Positions 54,943-63,461 of a stretch of DNA of 64,000 bases are shown here, one piece after another. The notes beneath the pieces were generated by a model. The model was not told where the DNA came from and did not search any database. It saw only the letters and a program-made list of their open reading frames with translations. The first letter of the stretch is position 1, and every line of letters starts with the position of its first letter. Where the stretch lies: NCBI GenBank assembly GCA_023428135.1, contig JAEYZG010000032.1:124001-188000 (forward strand), given 5' to 3'. The position numbers and the translations under genes were made by a program. The DNA comes from Bacteroidota bacterium. GTDB lineage: Bacteria > Bacteroidota > Bacteroidia > Cytophagales > Cytophagaceae.

Positions 54943-55539
54943 TTAGGTTAGTTCTCGGTGAATATTAATCACTTGTGGAATAATCAGATGAGCTTCATCA
55001 TTCAGAATGCTAAAGTCCGCCAGCTTTTGTTTTTCCTCATCTTTCATCTGCCTTTCAAGAATAGCTTTGATATCTTCCTGGGTTCTGAACGGATCTCTTT
55101 TAATTATTCTCCTTATTCTGAGATTTTCAGGAGACAATACCAGAATGGTTTTATCAAGATCCTTATATGAACCAGCCTCAAAAAGTAAAGCAGCTTCTTT
55201 GAGTGTATATGGAACGTTTCTTTGAGACAAGTGCCAGTCTTCGTAATCCTTTTTTACAGCTGGATGCACGATAGCGTTGAGTTGTTCCAGTAAAACAGGA
55301 TTATGAAAAGCCTTTGATGAGATAAGTGACTTGTTAAGTTTTCCTCCAGAATATGCTTCATTTCCGAAAAGTAAAGAAATGCCATCAACCACTTCACTGT
55401 TATTTTCCATCAGCCATTTTGCTCTGTCGTCCGCATAGTAAACGGGAATACCCAATACGGAAAACACCCTGCTGACGGTTGTTTTACCACTGCCAATACC
55501 ACCAGTAATTCCGACCTTCAAAATCTCCTTATTCTTCAT
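54943..55539 (-). CDS. coaE: dephospho-CoA kinase
   Basis: 198 aa from ATG 55539 (the longer frame starts GTG one codon earlier). P-loop GITGGIGSGKTTV near residue 10, then VLGIPVYYADDRAKWLM and a LID region RIIKRDPFRTQEDIKAILER. It adds the 3' phosphate in the last step of CoA synthesis. It overlaps the YbbR gene upstream by 11 bp, so the two are translationally coupled. Confidence 0.96.
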   Translation of the reverse strand: MKNKEILKVGITGGIGSGKTTVSRVFSVLGIPVYYADDRAKWLMENNSEVVDGISLLFGNEAYSGGKLNKSLISSKAFHNPVLLEQLNAIVHPAVKKDYEDWHLSQRNVPYTLKEAALLFEAGSYKDLDKTILVLSPENLRIRRIIKRDPFRTQEDIKAILERQMKDEEKQKLADFSILNDEAHLIIPQVINIHRELT

Positions 55540-56464
55540 CACTTACTTTAATAAAAGCGGGGGTGAAATAAAAGCGATAAACAAAAGAAGGTTTCTTAAC
55601 CAGTTTTGCTTTAATAGTCTTATCCCGATTCAAATTATGATAATCAACCACAACCTTAAAATCTTCTTCCTTAGCCTGGTTTCTGGAATTTTTATTAACG
55701 AAATAAGACAAGATGACAGTTTTTTCAGACAACTTTTTACCTTCAGGGAAATTCACCTTTTGAAGCGAAAGCACAATATTTTCTTTTTGCACCTTCTCTA
55801 CTTCAAATTTGACTTTAACCTTAGGTACGCTCAGGACAATCTCCGGAGAGTAAGAAGTTTCGGTCTTTACATCCTCATCATAGGAAGAGGAGATATTAGT
55901 CTGAGGGATAAAAAGGTTTAATGTATCAGGAAACTCCTTTACCTGGGAATAACTACCGCGGACAGTAAGAGTATCGGGAAAAATCTTTATCGGTCCGACA
56001 ATCATATATCCGGGAGCCATAGAAATTTTTGAAGTATCCGCAGCAATTACAACTTTCTTCTTTTTAAGCTTCTCAAATGGCAAATACAAGGAGTCAGTCA
56101 AAACATAATTCACCTTAAGGTCATCCAATTGCTGACTCACAATATGATAAAGCTGTTCAGAAGACATATATTTCTTCTTAGGAACCCTATTGATTTCAAT
56201 ATGAATAGGAGGTGTTTTAAACCAGAAAGTCTTCCTAAAAAAATTCCATCCATAACCAGATGCATTAATTCTGATTTTGGATGGAAGTTTCTCGACAGCA
56301 ACCAGCTTGTCTTCAGGATAATCAAATATTACAGGATAAGTGATATTGGATGTGTAATCATCATTCATAGCATTCAAAAACCAGAATGTACTGGCTGCTA
56401 CAATACATAGTATTACTGCCCGCCAGTCTGCTTTGATACCCAATATGAACTTACCTTTACTCAA
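55529..56464 (-). CDS. YbbR-like domain protein
   Basis: 311 aa. Start: TTG at 56464, 5 bp after the yajC stop; no ATG fits, since the first internal Met is at residue 33, beyond the membrane helix. The N-terminal helix (about 13-30) anchors an extracytoplasmic part with YbbR-like beta repeats (about 40-300). It belongs to the group seen beside yajC and coaE in Bacteroidota. YbbR domains are thought to act as envelope scaffolds, but the role here is not known. Confidence 0.75.
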   Translation of the reverse strand: MSKGKFILGIKADWRAVILCIVAASTFWFLNAMNDDYTSNITYPVIFDYPEDKLVAVEKLPSKIRINASGYGWNFFRKTFWFKTPPIHIEINRVPKKKYMSSEQLYHIVSQQLDDLKVNYVLTDSLYLPFEKLKKKKVVIAADTSKISMAPGYMIVGPIKIFPDTLTVRGSYSQVKEFPDTLNLFIPQTNISSSYDEDVKTETSYSPEIVLSVPKVKVKFEVEKVQKENIVLSLQKVNFPEGKKLSEKTVILSYFVNKNSRNQAKEEDFKVVVDYHNLNRDKTIKAKLVKKPSFVYRFYFTPAFIKVSDEE

Positions 56465-56469
56465 TCGGA

Positions 56470-56796
56470 TTAAGATTTGGCAGCAGGAGTCTGAGTTCTT
56501 TTTGTTGCCTCAGCAGAGATTGCTGATTTTTCAAATTTAAGTCTCACACCTTTGTCTACTTCCAGAATGATGGTATCATCGTTTTCTACACTGGAAACTT
56601 TTCCATGAAGACCACCAATTGTAACAACATCATCTCCTTTTTTTACGCTTTCTCTAAATTCCTTTTGTTCTTTTGTCTTTTTCTGTTGTGGTCTGATCAT
56701 AAAGAAATAAAATACCACAATGATAACACCGAAAAAAACAAGGGATACCCACTGATCTCCTCCTTGTTGCGCCTGCAATAAAATGTTTAGGTTCAT
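56470..56796 (-). CDS. yajC: preprotein translocase subunit YajC
   Basis: 108 aa. One membrane helix (about 17-38) contains VSLVFFGVIIVVFYFFMIRP; the motif MIRPQQKKTKEQKEF and the following KKGDDVVTIGGLHGKV are classic YajC features. It is an accessory subunit of the SecDF-YajC complex. It lies 25 bp after the DUF1573 gene. Confidence 0.95.
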   Translation of the reverse strand: MNLNILLQAQQGGDQWVSLVFFGVIIVVFYFFMIRPQQKKTKEQKEFRESVKKGDDVVTIGGLHGKVSSVENDDTIILEVDKGVRLKFEKSAISAEATKRTQTPAAKS

Positions 56797-56821
56797 AATT
56801 TAATTAGTAATTATTTAGGTT

Positions 56822-57328
56822 TTATTGGTTTTTAAAAGGACCAGACAGATTCTTTTTTGTAATTACTTCCGCCTCTATTTCCAGCTTTGTTTCCGCAGGC
56901 TCAGTATTGGCCAATACAGTTACTGTCTTACTTATTTTTCCTTCTTTTCCAGAGCTATTGTATTTCACTTCCAACTTTCCATCCTGTCCAGGCTGAACAG
57001 GCTCTTTGGTCCATTCAGGAATGGTGCATCCACAGGAAGCCTTTACATCTCTGATGATAAGAGGAGCTGTTCCTGTATTTTTGAAAGTAAAAGTATGTTC
57101 CACAATTTCTCCTTCATTGATTTTACCGAAGTTGTGGCTACTTTCAGCAAAGGTTATCTGAGTAGCTGCAAGTTCTTCTTCCTTTTTCACATCGACAGAG
57201 TCTCCAGTTACAGGAGATTCGGTTGTTTCAGAAGTTCCGGTTGATTCCTCACCTTTCTTATCACATGCAGAAAGCATCAACGCTCCTGCCATACTCAAAG
57301 AAAAAATTAGTTTAAAAGCGCGTTTCAT
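56822..57328 (-). CDS. DUF1573 lipoprotein
   Basis: 168 aa. A lipobox signal (AGALMLSAC, Cys at about 22) leads into a low-complexity Glu/Thr linker and a DUF1573 Ig-like domain (about 55-150) with FAESSHNFGKINEGEIVEHT, FKNTGTAPLIIRDVKASCGC. The SCGC pair is conserved in the family. The domain is probably periplasmic; its function is unknown. The neighbours yajC and YbbR suggest envelope work. Confidence 0.85.
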   Translation of the reverse strand: MKRAFKLIFSLSMAGALMLSACDKKGEESTGTSETTESPVTGDSVDVKKEEELAATQITFAESSHNFGKINEGEIVEHTFTFKNTGTAPLIIRDVKASCGCTIPEWTKEPVQPGQDGKLEVKYNSSGKEGKISKTVTVLANTEPAETKLEIEAEVITKKNLSGPFKNQ

Positions 57329-57354
57329 ATTAGGTGTTGGTTAATTAAAATGTA

Positions 57355-58356
57355 TTAAAGGTTCTTTATAACATTTTTAGTAAATTCTTTGGTTGAGGCT
57401 TTTCCTCCAAGATCACCGGTACAATGATCTTTAACAGCAAGCGTCAGATCAAGAGCTTTATCAATCTTCTTGGCAACTGCCTGTTCTCCCATATGCTCAA
57501 GCATCATTACAGAAGATTTAAGGATAGCAGTAGGATTTGCGATACCTTTACCTGCTATATCCGGAGCCGAACCATGAACAGCTTCAAATATTGAAGCTTC
57601 CTTTCCGATATTTGCTCCGGCTACAATCCCGAGACCACCGACAAGACCAGCACAAAGATCTGAAAGAATATCACCGAAAAGATTGGTAGTAACGATCACA
57701 TCAAACCTTTCGGGTCTGACTACCAGCTGCATGCACATATTATCGATAATAATTTCTTCTTTCTGAATGTCAGGGTATTGTTTGGCAACTTCTTCGCCTG
57801 CCTGAAGGAATAACGCTCCGGCTTGCTTAAGAATATTTGCTTTATGTACCAGAGTAACTTTTTTACGGCCGTTATTTTTAGCATATTCAAACGCCTCTTT
57901 CACAATCTGGTAACAGCCTACTTTAGTTACACGGGCTATTGAATCTGCGATACCCAGACGTTCGTCGTAATATTCTAATCCTGAATAAAGTCCTTCTGTA
58001 TTTTCTCTTACAATGACCAGGTCTACATTTGAGAATTTAGTAACCAGTCCTGGAATATTTTTACAAGGTCTTAGATTGGCATAAAGATCAAATAGCTGAC
58101 GAAGCTGCACATTGATACTTTTAAACCCCTTGCCTACCGGAGTTGAAATCGGGCCTTTCAAACCGATTCTATTCTTTTTTAAAGAAGCAATCAACTCATC
58201 TGGTATAAGTTTTCCTCCTTTGTCAACAGAAATTTGGCCTGCGTTTATTTCCTCCCAATTGATCGGGGCGCCGGCTGCACTGAAAATATCCTTAACAGAT
58301 TCAACGATCTCCGGGCCTATTCCATCGCCCGGAATTAGAGTAACCAGCTTCTTCAT
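57355..58356 (-). CDS. icd: NAD-type isocitrate dehydrogenase (IDH3-like)
   Basis: 333 aa. IPGDGIGPEIVESV at the start is the family N-terminal signature. GFKSINVQLRQ contains the Ser/Arg of the substrate loop as in IDH3. VRENTEGLYSGLEY carries the catalytic region. The cofactor block HGSAPDIAGKGIANPTA has Asp where NADP enzymes have Lys, which argues for NAD+. It decarboxylates isocitrate to 2-oxoglutarate. An isopropylmalate dehydrogenase is less likely because the SxNxxLR block fits IDH. No TCA neighbours. Confidence 0.88.
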   Translation of the reverse strand: MKKLVTLIPGDGIGPEIVESVKDIFSAAGAPINWEEINAGQISVDKGGKLIPDELIASLKKNRIGLKGPISTPVGKGFKSINVQLRQLFDLYANLRPCKNIPGLVTKFSNVDLVIVRENTEGLYSGLEYYDERLGIADSIARVTKVGCYQIVKEAFEYAKNNGRKKVTLVHKANILKQAGALFLQAGEEVAKQYPDIQKEEIIIDNMCMQLVVRPERFDVIVTTNLFGDILSDLCAGLVGGLGIVAGANIGKEASIFEAVHGSAPDIAGKGIANPTAILKSSVMMLEHMGEQAVAKKIDKALDLTLAVKDHCTGDLGGKASTKEFTKNVIKNL

Positions 58357-58386
58357 AATTCAAAAATTTAGGGACTTTATTAAAAA

Positions 58387-58686
58387 TTACTTACGACCTT
58401 TAATCTGATCTATCAGGCTTTCCACATCTCCCAGAAGCTCCTCTGCTCTAACTTTTGTATCATTGATCACCTTTTGCCCTTCTGCTCTGGCAGCAGTATG
58501 AGGCAAATCTTTTTCTTCCATTAACTGAGCAATAAGTTCCTGAAGTTTGGTTTTATATTTATCAAGCTGAAAGCTTAATTTATCTCTGGTATTTTTTCCT
58601 TTATCAGGAGCGTAAAGGATACCAATGATTGCGCCTGCTGTAGCACCGGCCAGAAAAGCCAGGAAGGTTTTAGAACTTTTGCTCAT
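58387..58686 (-). CDS. YtxH domain-containing protein
   Basis: 99 aa. A glycine-rich membrane helix (about 8-28, AFLAGATAGAIIGILYAPDKG) with the APDKG turn typical of YtxH is followed by a helical cytoplasmic tail (KLSFQLDKYKTKLQELIAQL). It may respond to general stress in other bacteria; no function can be assigned. It lies 31 bp after the icd start side; the shared orientation makes one transcript plausible. Confidence 0.8.
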   Translation of the reverse strand: MSKSSKTFLAFLAGATAGAIIGILYAPDKGKNTRDKLSFQLDKYKTKLQELIAQLMEEKDLPHTAARAEGQKVINDTKVRAEELLGDVESLIDQIKGRK

Positions 58687-58723
58687 GTCAATATAAATTT
58701 ATATTTATAACTTTTTAGTCTTC

Positions 58724-58768
58724 TTTTAAAAGTTAAAAGCTGAAAGTTTAAAGTTAAAAGTTTAAAAG
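58724..58768 (+). repeat. AT-rich dispersed repeat, left arm
   Basis: A purine-rich tract built on AAAAGCTGAAAGTTTAAAG, an inverted partner of 58954-58988 and of the same type as 35091-35127. The bases between the two arms contain a REP-like hairpin and no gene. Confidence 0.55.
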
Positions 58769-58909
58769 ATCTCCCATAAAATCTTCAACTTTAACTTAGC
58801 TTAGTTTACACCATTCATTCCGGTCTTCGCTAATTGCCCCACTTAAGGTGATAGCTTCTCGTTTTAATGAATTTCCCGCTCTTAAAATAAAAGCCTGCCA
58901 GAGGACTGG

Positions 58910-58930
58910 GAGACGCCAGCATGGCGTCTC
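58910..58930. repeat. REP-like hairpin (GAGACGCC type)
   Basis: A perfect 9-bp stem (58910-58918 and 58922-58930) with a 3-nt loop, GC-rich in otherwise AT-rich sequence, with no T-run on either side. The sequence GTAGAGACGCCA-type palindrome is known from intergenic repeats of other Bacteroidota and cyanobacteria (from memory). Between nusB and YtxH. Confidence 0.5.
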
Positions 58931-58953
58931 TACGATTTATTCCTGTTTTTATT

Positions 58954-58988
58954 CAACTTTAAGCTTTGTACTTTAAACTTAAAACTTA
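58954..58988 (-). repeat. AT-rich dispersed repeat, right arm, abutting nusB stop
   Basis: On the minus strand it reads AAGTTTTAAGTTTAAAGTAC then AAAGCTTAAAG. It shares its first bases with the nusB stop codon (58986-58988) and is inverted with respect to 58724-58768. Confidence 0.5.
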
Positions 58989-60155
58989 TTTGTTGTCGAT
59001 CAAGCCTCTTCCGCTTTTCTTAATAACCCCTGATTTCACCAACTCTTCAGAGACTTTATCAAGTACACCGTTTACAAATTGTTTGCTTTTAGGTGTACTG
59101 TATTCTTTTGAAATTTCAATATACTCATTAATGGTTACTTTCACAGGAATACTCGGAAAATGTATCATTTCTCCTATGGCCAGTTTAAGGATAATTTTAT
59201 CTGTAGCTGCTAACCTTTCAATATCCCAGTTTTTAATCTTATCCTCCACAAGTTTCTCCAACTCCTCTTCATCAGCTACAGTTTTATCATAAAGTTCTCT
59301 GTAAAATTCCTGATCTTCTTCCCAGTTGCCTGAAATTTCCAGAAGTTCAAAATCTTCCGGTTTGTCTTCCTCTATTTCTTTCAGGGTTTTAACTACCAGA
59401 CTTTTTATGATAGATTTATCTTCTGTCCAATAAATATCACCCTCTTCGAAGAACCCATCAACAATTTTACTTTTGAATATCAGTGTTTTTAAAAGATAAA
59501 GAATAAATGCTTTATCCGTTTCAAAGTCAGAAGGTTTCATTAGATATTCCCGATATTCCTTATCCGGGCGAACAATATCTCTGTAAATACTTGCTATTTC
59601 CCCTTCTCTCCAGCTGATGTTCTTTTTGATCCTTGCAGCCTCAATATGTTTATTCAACGCTAAAGCTTCAACTAACTTGTTTTGTTTCAGTTTGATTTCA
59701 TTAAGAGCATCTTCCGGGGTAATGATAAATTTATTCTTATTCTTGTTAAAGTTAAATTCTGCCTCTTCTGCGATTTTATATGGCAACATCAGGAATTTGA
59801 TGTATCTCTCATAGATTGAATTTACGTTTTCCCCCAGCAATACCCTGAAATATTTGCGGTCTTTGTCGACCTGCCTCTTGAATTCATTTCTTGCATTCAG
59901 GACTGCAACTTTTACTTCAGGATCAGCCTCTGTATCAATAACACTCTGGTGTAAAAAACTTCTTTCGTATACCTTTTTGGCATGCTCCTTTTGCTTGTGC
60001 AGCTTTTCATAGTCTGGCCTTTCCGGGGCATTAAGATCCGGAGCAAATTTTTCATCCATGTAATCTTTTCCCAGCTCAAAATTTGACACCTCAGACTGAC
60101 TTAGTGCATAGAGCGTTTGCATCACTTTTACTCGTAATAGCCTCCTGTTTAACAT
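58986..60155 (-). CDS. nusB: transcription antitermination factor NusB (long form)
   Basis: 389 aa, more than twice the typical 140-160 residues. The N terminus (MLNRRLLRVKVMQTLYALSQ) and the C-terminal block (about 300-375: RLAATDKIILKLAIGEMIHF, then PVKVTINEYIEISKEYSTPK and FVNGVLDKV) are clear NusB halves. Between them is an insert of about 200 charged, helical residues that is common in Bacteroidota NusB proteins, though usually shorter (around 300 aa total, from memory). NusB with NusE (S10) binds boxA RNA to stop premature termination in rRNA genes. Confidence 0.9.
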   Translation of the reverse strand: MLNRRLLRVKVMQTLYALSQSEVSNFELGKDYMDEKFAPDLNAPERPDYEKLHKQKEHAKKVYERSFLHQSVIDTEADPEVKVAVLNARNEFKRQVDKDRKYFRVLLGENVNSIYERYIKFLMLPYKIAEEAEFNFNKNKNKFIITPEDALNEIKLKQNKLVEALALNKHIEAARIKKNISWREGEIASIYRDIVRPDKEYREYLMKPSDFETDKAFILYLLKTLIFKSKIVDGFFEEGDIYWTEDKSIIKSLVVKTLKEIEEDKPEDFELLEISGNWEEDQEFYRELYDKTVADEEELEKLVEDKIKNWDIERLAATDKIILKLAIGEMIHFPSIPVKVTINEYIEISKEYSTPKSKQFVNGVLDKVSEELVKSGVIKKSGRGLIDNK

Positions 60156-60348
60156 CGCAGAATTGTAAAGAACGTTTTTTGTATTTTAATTAAAATTTCA
60201 GAATCTTCCGGACTTCAACTTTTTAAACTTTATTTAGTTTATCTTTGAGTTGAATACCTTCTTAAATCCCGGGAGCAATATTAGTTTTTTTTTCACTCCT
60301 TTTCAATTTTAAGAAGGGATGGATTTTAAAATTAAGTATTAATTCGTT

Positions 60349-62130
60349 GTGAAGGAGTTAAATTACCTCAATAAATATTTCTACAAGTACAGAACCCAAT
60401 TTCTACTTGGACTCGGCTTTATAATTTTATCAAAAGTTTTCGCTACAGTACCTGCTGTAATTGTTCGATGGGCAATTAACTATGTTACTGAAAGTTACAA
60501 CAGAACGAGCACTAAAGGTATTGAAAAATTTTTTTTTCAAACTGATAACTTTACCTATAACATTGCAATGGCCGGGCTTGCCATTATTGGCTTGGCAATA
60601 CTCAGCGGGCTCTTCCTTTATTTTCAGAGGCAGACTATAATAGGTACTTCAAGGCTTATCGAATTTGATCTCAAAAACGAAATTTATGAGCATTACCAGA
60701 CTTTACCTCTTAGTTTTTACAGAAAAAACAATACCGGAGACTTACTAGCGAGAGTTTCAGAAGATGTCAGCAATGTGAGAATGTATTTAGGACCTGCTGT
60801 TATGTACATCCTGGATCTGATTGTACTTTTTGCAGTTACGGTGCCTATCATGTTTTTCGCAAATGCAAAACTTACATTATTTGTGTTGCTTCCGTTACCA
60901 ATTCTTGCGCTGTCTATATTTCTGATAGAAAACCTTATCGTTAAAAAATCTCTGGCTATACAAAAAGAGCTTTCTGCACTATCAACCTACTCTCAGGAAT
61001 CTTTTTCCGGGATTAGAGTGGCTAAGTCGTTTGTCAGAGAGGACAAAATCTCTCAGGGGTTTGCAGATGCCAGTGAGGTTTACAAAGCTAAATCTCTTGA
61101 ACTTGCAAGGGTAAATGCATTTTTCTTCCCGGTTATTCTAGGACTTATTGGGTTAAGTACAATCATGGTCTTATATGTAGGAGGTAATGAATTGATTGAA
61201 GGAAGATTGCACTATGGTAATATTCCGGAATTCTTTTTGTATATCAACCGTCTGACCTGGCCTGTTGCTTCTCTTGGCTGGACAACCAGCCTGGTGCAGA
61301 AAGCGGAAGCTTCACAGGGAAGAATTAATGAATTCCTGAAAACAAAGACAGATATTGTCTCTCAGAAAAATTTCAGCAAAGATCTTCAAGGAGAAGTTGA
61401 ATTCGATAATGTTTCCCTTGTTTATCCGGATACCGGAATACCCGCACTTAATGGTGTTTCCTTTAAAGTAAAAGCGGGTGAATCTCTGGCCATCATAGGA
61501 GGAACAGGCTCTGGTAAATCTACTATTGCCAATCTTATCGTAAGACTTTACGATAGTTCACAAGGAAGCATTAAGGTTGACAATGTTCCAATCAGGGATT
61601 ATGATATTCAATCCTTAAGAGCACAATGCGGATACGTTCCTCAAGATGTCTTTCTTTTCAGTGACTCTATCAGAAATAATATTGCATTTGGTTCACTATT
61701 CATTGGAGAAGATCAGGTTATACAGGCAGCTAAAGATGCAGATTTGTATCAAAACATTGTAGAGTTTCCAGACAAGTTTGATACTGTTCTTGGTGAAAGA
61801 GGAATTACCCTGTCAGGCGGACAAAAGCAGAGATTGTCCATTGCCAGAGCTATTTCAAGGTCTCCTAAGATATTGATTCTCGACGATTGTCTTTCAGCTG
61901 TTGATACCAAAACAGAAAACACTATTCTTAACAACCTTAAGAAAATAATGAAAGACAGAACAACAATCATTATTTCACACAGGGCATCTTCAGTGAAGCT
62001 TGCGGACCAGATTATTGTTCTCGAAAATGGTGAGGTTGCAGAAAGAGGCAATCATGAAAGCCTGATGAAACTCAATAGAATTTATAAAGCTTTATATACC
62101 AAACAGCTGGAAGAAGAAAATAAGGTGTAA
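60349..62130 (+). CDS. ABC exporter, fused permease and ATPase
   Basis: 593 aa, GTG start (60349) followed by KELNYLNKYFYKYRTQFLLG, the usual beginning of this group. Six membrane helices (about 15-320), then Walker A GGTGSGKS (384-391), signature LSGGQKQR and Walker B ILILDDCLSAVD. The residue after Walker B is Asp, not Glu (ILDDC), so the catalytic carboxylate is Asp; such sites are often low-activity in heterodimeric exporters. A -7-like TATCTTTG lies at 60240-60247. Substrate unknown. Strong terminator at 62154-62190. Confidence 0.88.
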   Translation: MKELNYLNKYFYKYRTQFLLGLGFIILSKVFATVPAVIVRWAINYVTESYNRTSTKGIEKFFFQTDNFTYNIAMAGLAIIGLAILSGLFLYFQRQTIIGTSRLIEFDLKNEIYEHYQTLPLSFYRKNNTGDLLARVSEDVSNVRMYLGPAVMYILDLIVLFAVTVPIMFFANAKLTLFVLLPLPILALSIFLIENLIVKKSLAIQKELSALSTYSQESFSGIRVAKSFVREDKISQGFADASEVYKAKSLELARVNAFFFPVILGLIGLSTIMVLYVGGNELIEGRLHYGNIPEFFLYINRLTWPVASLGWTTSLVQKAEASQGRINEFLKTKTDIVSQKNFSKDLQGEVEFDNVSLVYPDTGIPALNGVSFKVKAGESLAIIGGTGSGKSTIANLIVRLYDSSQGSIKVDNVPIRDYDIQSLRAQCGYVPQDVFLFSDSIRNNIAFGSLFIGEDQVIQAAKDADLYQNIVEFPDKFDTVLGERGITLSGGQKQRLSIARAISRSPKILILDDCLSAVDTKTENTILNNLKKIMKDRTTIIISHRASSVKLADQIIVLENGEVAERGNHESLMKLNRIYKALYTKQLEEENKV

Positions 62131-62153
62131 TAATCCAGACAAACAGACCTGAG

Positions 62154-62190
62154 AAAAAGAGCTAAGTACCGAAAGTACTTAGCTCTTTTT
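62154..62190 (+). terminator. intrinsic terminator after the ABC exporter
   Basis: A perfect 16-bp stem (62154-62169 and 62175-62190) with a 5-nt loop, followed by ATTTTAATT. 24 bp after the stop codon. Confidence 0.9.
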
Positions 62191-62341
62191 ATTTTAATTG
62201 ACTTAAGAAGTTCTATTTGAAATAGAATGACTGAAAGTTTACAGCTTTTGCCTTATTTCATAGGATAAAATCCAATTCATGATAATTTTATTTAAGCTTA
62301 ATACAATTTCAAGGCAAAGCAATAAAACAATAAATCAACAT

Positions 62342-63244
62342 CTATCTAACCTCCTCTTTAATAAGGTTAGTTTGCCTGAACTGATCAGGAGTAACGCCTG
62401 CCCTTTTTTTAAAAAATCGAAGAAAATATGATTTATCATTAAACCCCAGCTCATCAGCAATTTCTTTAATTCTAAAATCTGTATAAGTAAGTAAGCGCTT
62501 TGCTTCAAGTATTATCCGATCATGAATGAGATCCGATACTGTTTTATTTAAAGTACGCTTGCATAATGCATTTAAATGTTTGGGAGAAATATTAATTTTA
62601 TCAGCATATTCGTTAGGCAACTTCAATTGCCTGAAATTTTCCTCTATAAGTCTTTGAAGAGTGCGAACCTTCAGAGAACGTGAATGAGGAGACTTCATCA
62701 TATTTTTGCTTTCACAGTACCTCGAAATCCGAATCAGAAGCATATCCAATCCATTACGTAATATTTCTTCGCGCCCCGTTGCATTACTTGAAAATTCCCA
62801 ATACATAATTTTCAGTATAGCAACAATAGATTCTTCCGCCTTTTTGTCTAACTGAAGGTAATTCTGATTAGATAAAAACTGAAACAATGGAATCTTAGTA
62901 AGATGCCGCTCTCGAATATAGTTGGTATAAAAATCCAGTTTAAAATAAATAGCGTACCCTTCGATATCATCTGAGAATTCCCAGCTATGAACCTGACCAG
63001 GCATTAGAAAATACAAAGCGAATGGTTTTACATTATAATTGATATTATCAATAATGTGCAAACCGCTGCCCTGTGTTATCAGTATAATTAAATAACAATC
63101 GTGACGATGGGGAGTCTTTGTAAAACTCATAGCCTCAAGAGTATTTTGAATAATTTTCATTTCAAAATTCAGAATATTGAATTCTGCTCCATAGAATATG
63201 TCTATCGAATAAATGGGTAAATCGGGTTTTAAATTTCTCTCCAT
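62342..63244 (-). CDS. AraC-family transcriptional regulator
   Basis: 300 aa. N-terminal cupin-like sensor (about 30-115: FTKTPHRHDCYLIILITQGS and FLMPGQVHSWEFSDD), then a helical linker, then the two HTH motifs of AraC/XylS (about 200-295). The second HTH contains IKEIADELGFNDKSYFLRFF, and the signature ends GVTPDQFRQ. It probably binds a small aromatic or sugar ligand and acts as an activator; targets are not visible. The gene stands alone. Confidence 0.9.
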   Translation of the reverse strand: MERNLKPDLPIYSIDIFYGAEFNILNFEMKIIQNTLEAMSFTKTPHRHDCYLIILITQGSGLHIIDNINYNVKPFALYFLMPGQVHSWEFSDDIEGYAIYFKLDFYTNYIRERHLTKIPLFQFLSNQNYLQLDKKAEESIVAILKIMYWEFSSNATGREEILRNGLDMLLIRISRYCESKNMMKSPHSRSLKVRTLQRLIEENFRQLKLPNEYADKINISPKHLNALCKRTLNKTVSDLIHDRIILEAKRLLTYTDFRIKEIADELGFNDKSYFLRFFKKRAGVTPDQFRQTNLIKEEVR

Positions 63245-63461
63245 AGCTTATAATAACTCATTAGTAAAACATTCAGGAATTTTAAAAATACTGGTACTAA
63301 GGGAACTATCTTAAAACATAAAATACCAGCAAGCAACAAGATGAAAACGAATTAAAGGGGTGAACTATTTACCTTTAAAGGGTCACAATTCACTTCAACC
63401 TATTGATCTATACAGCCTTCTAAGTAATTTAGTTCAGAACCAAATTCACTAATTACTAGCA

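Noticed and set aside
58770..58953. A possible small structured RNA (such as 4.5S or 6S) in the gene-free core
   Set aside because: Only the one REP-like hairpin is clear; no 6S-type bulged long stem or SRP GGAA-type loop could be matched.
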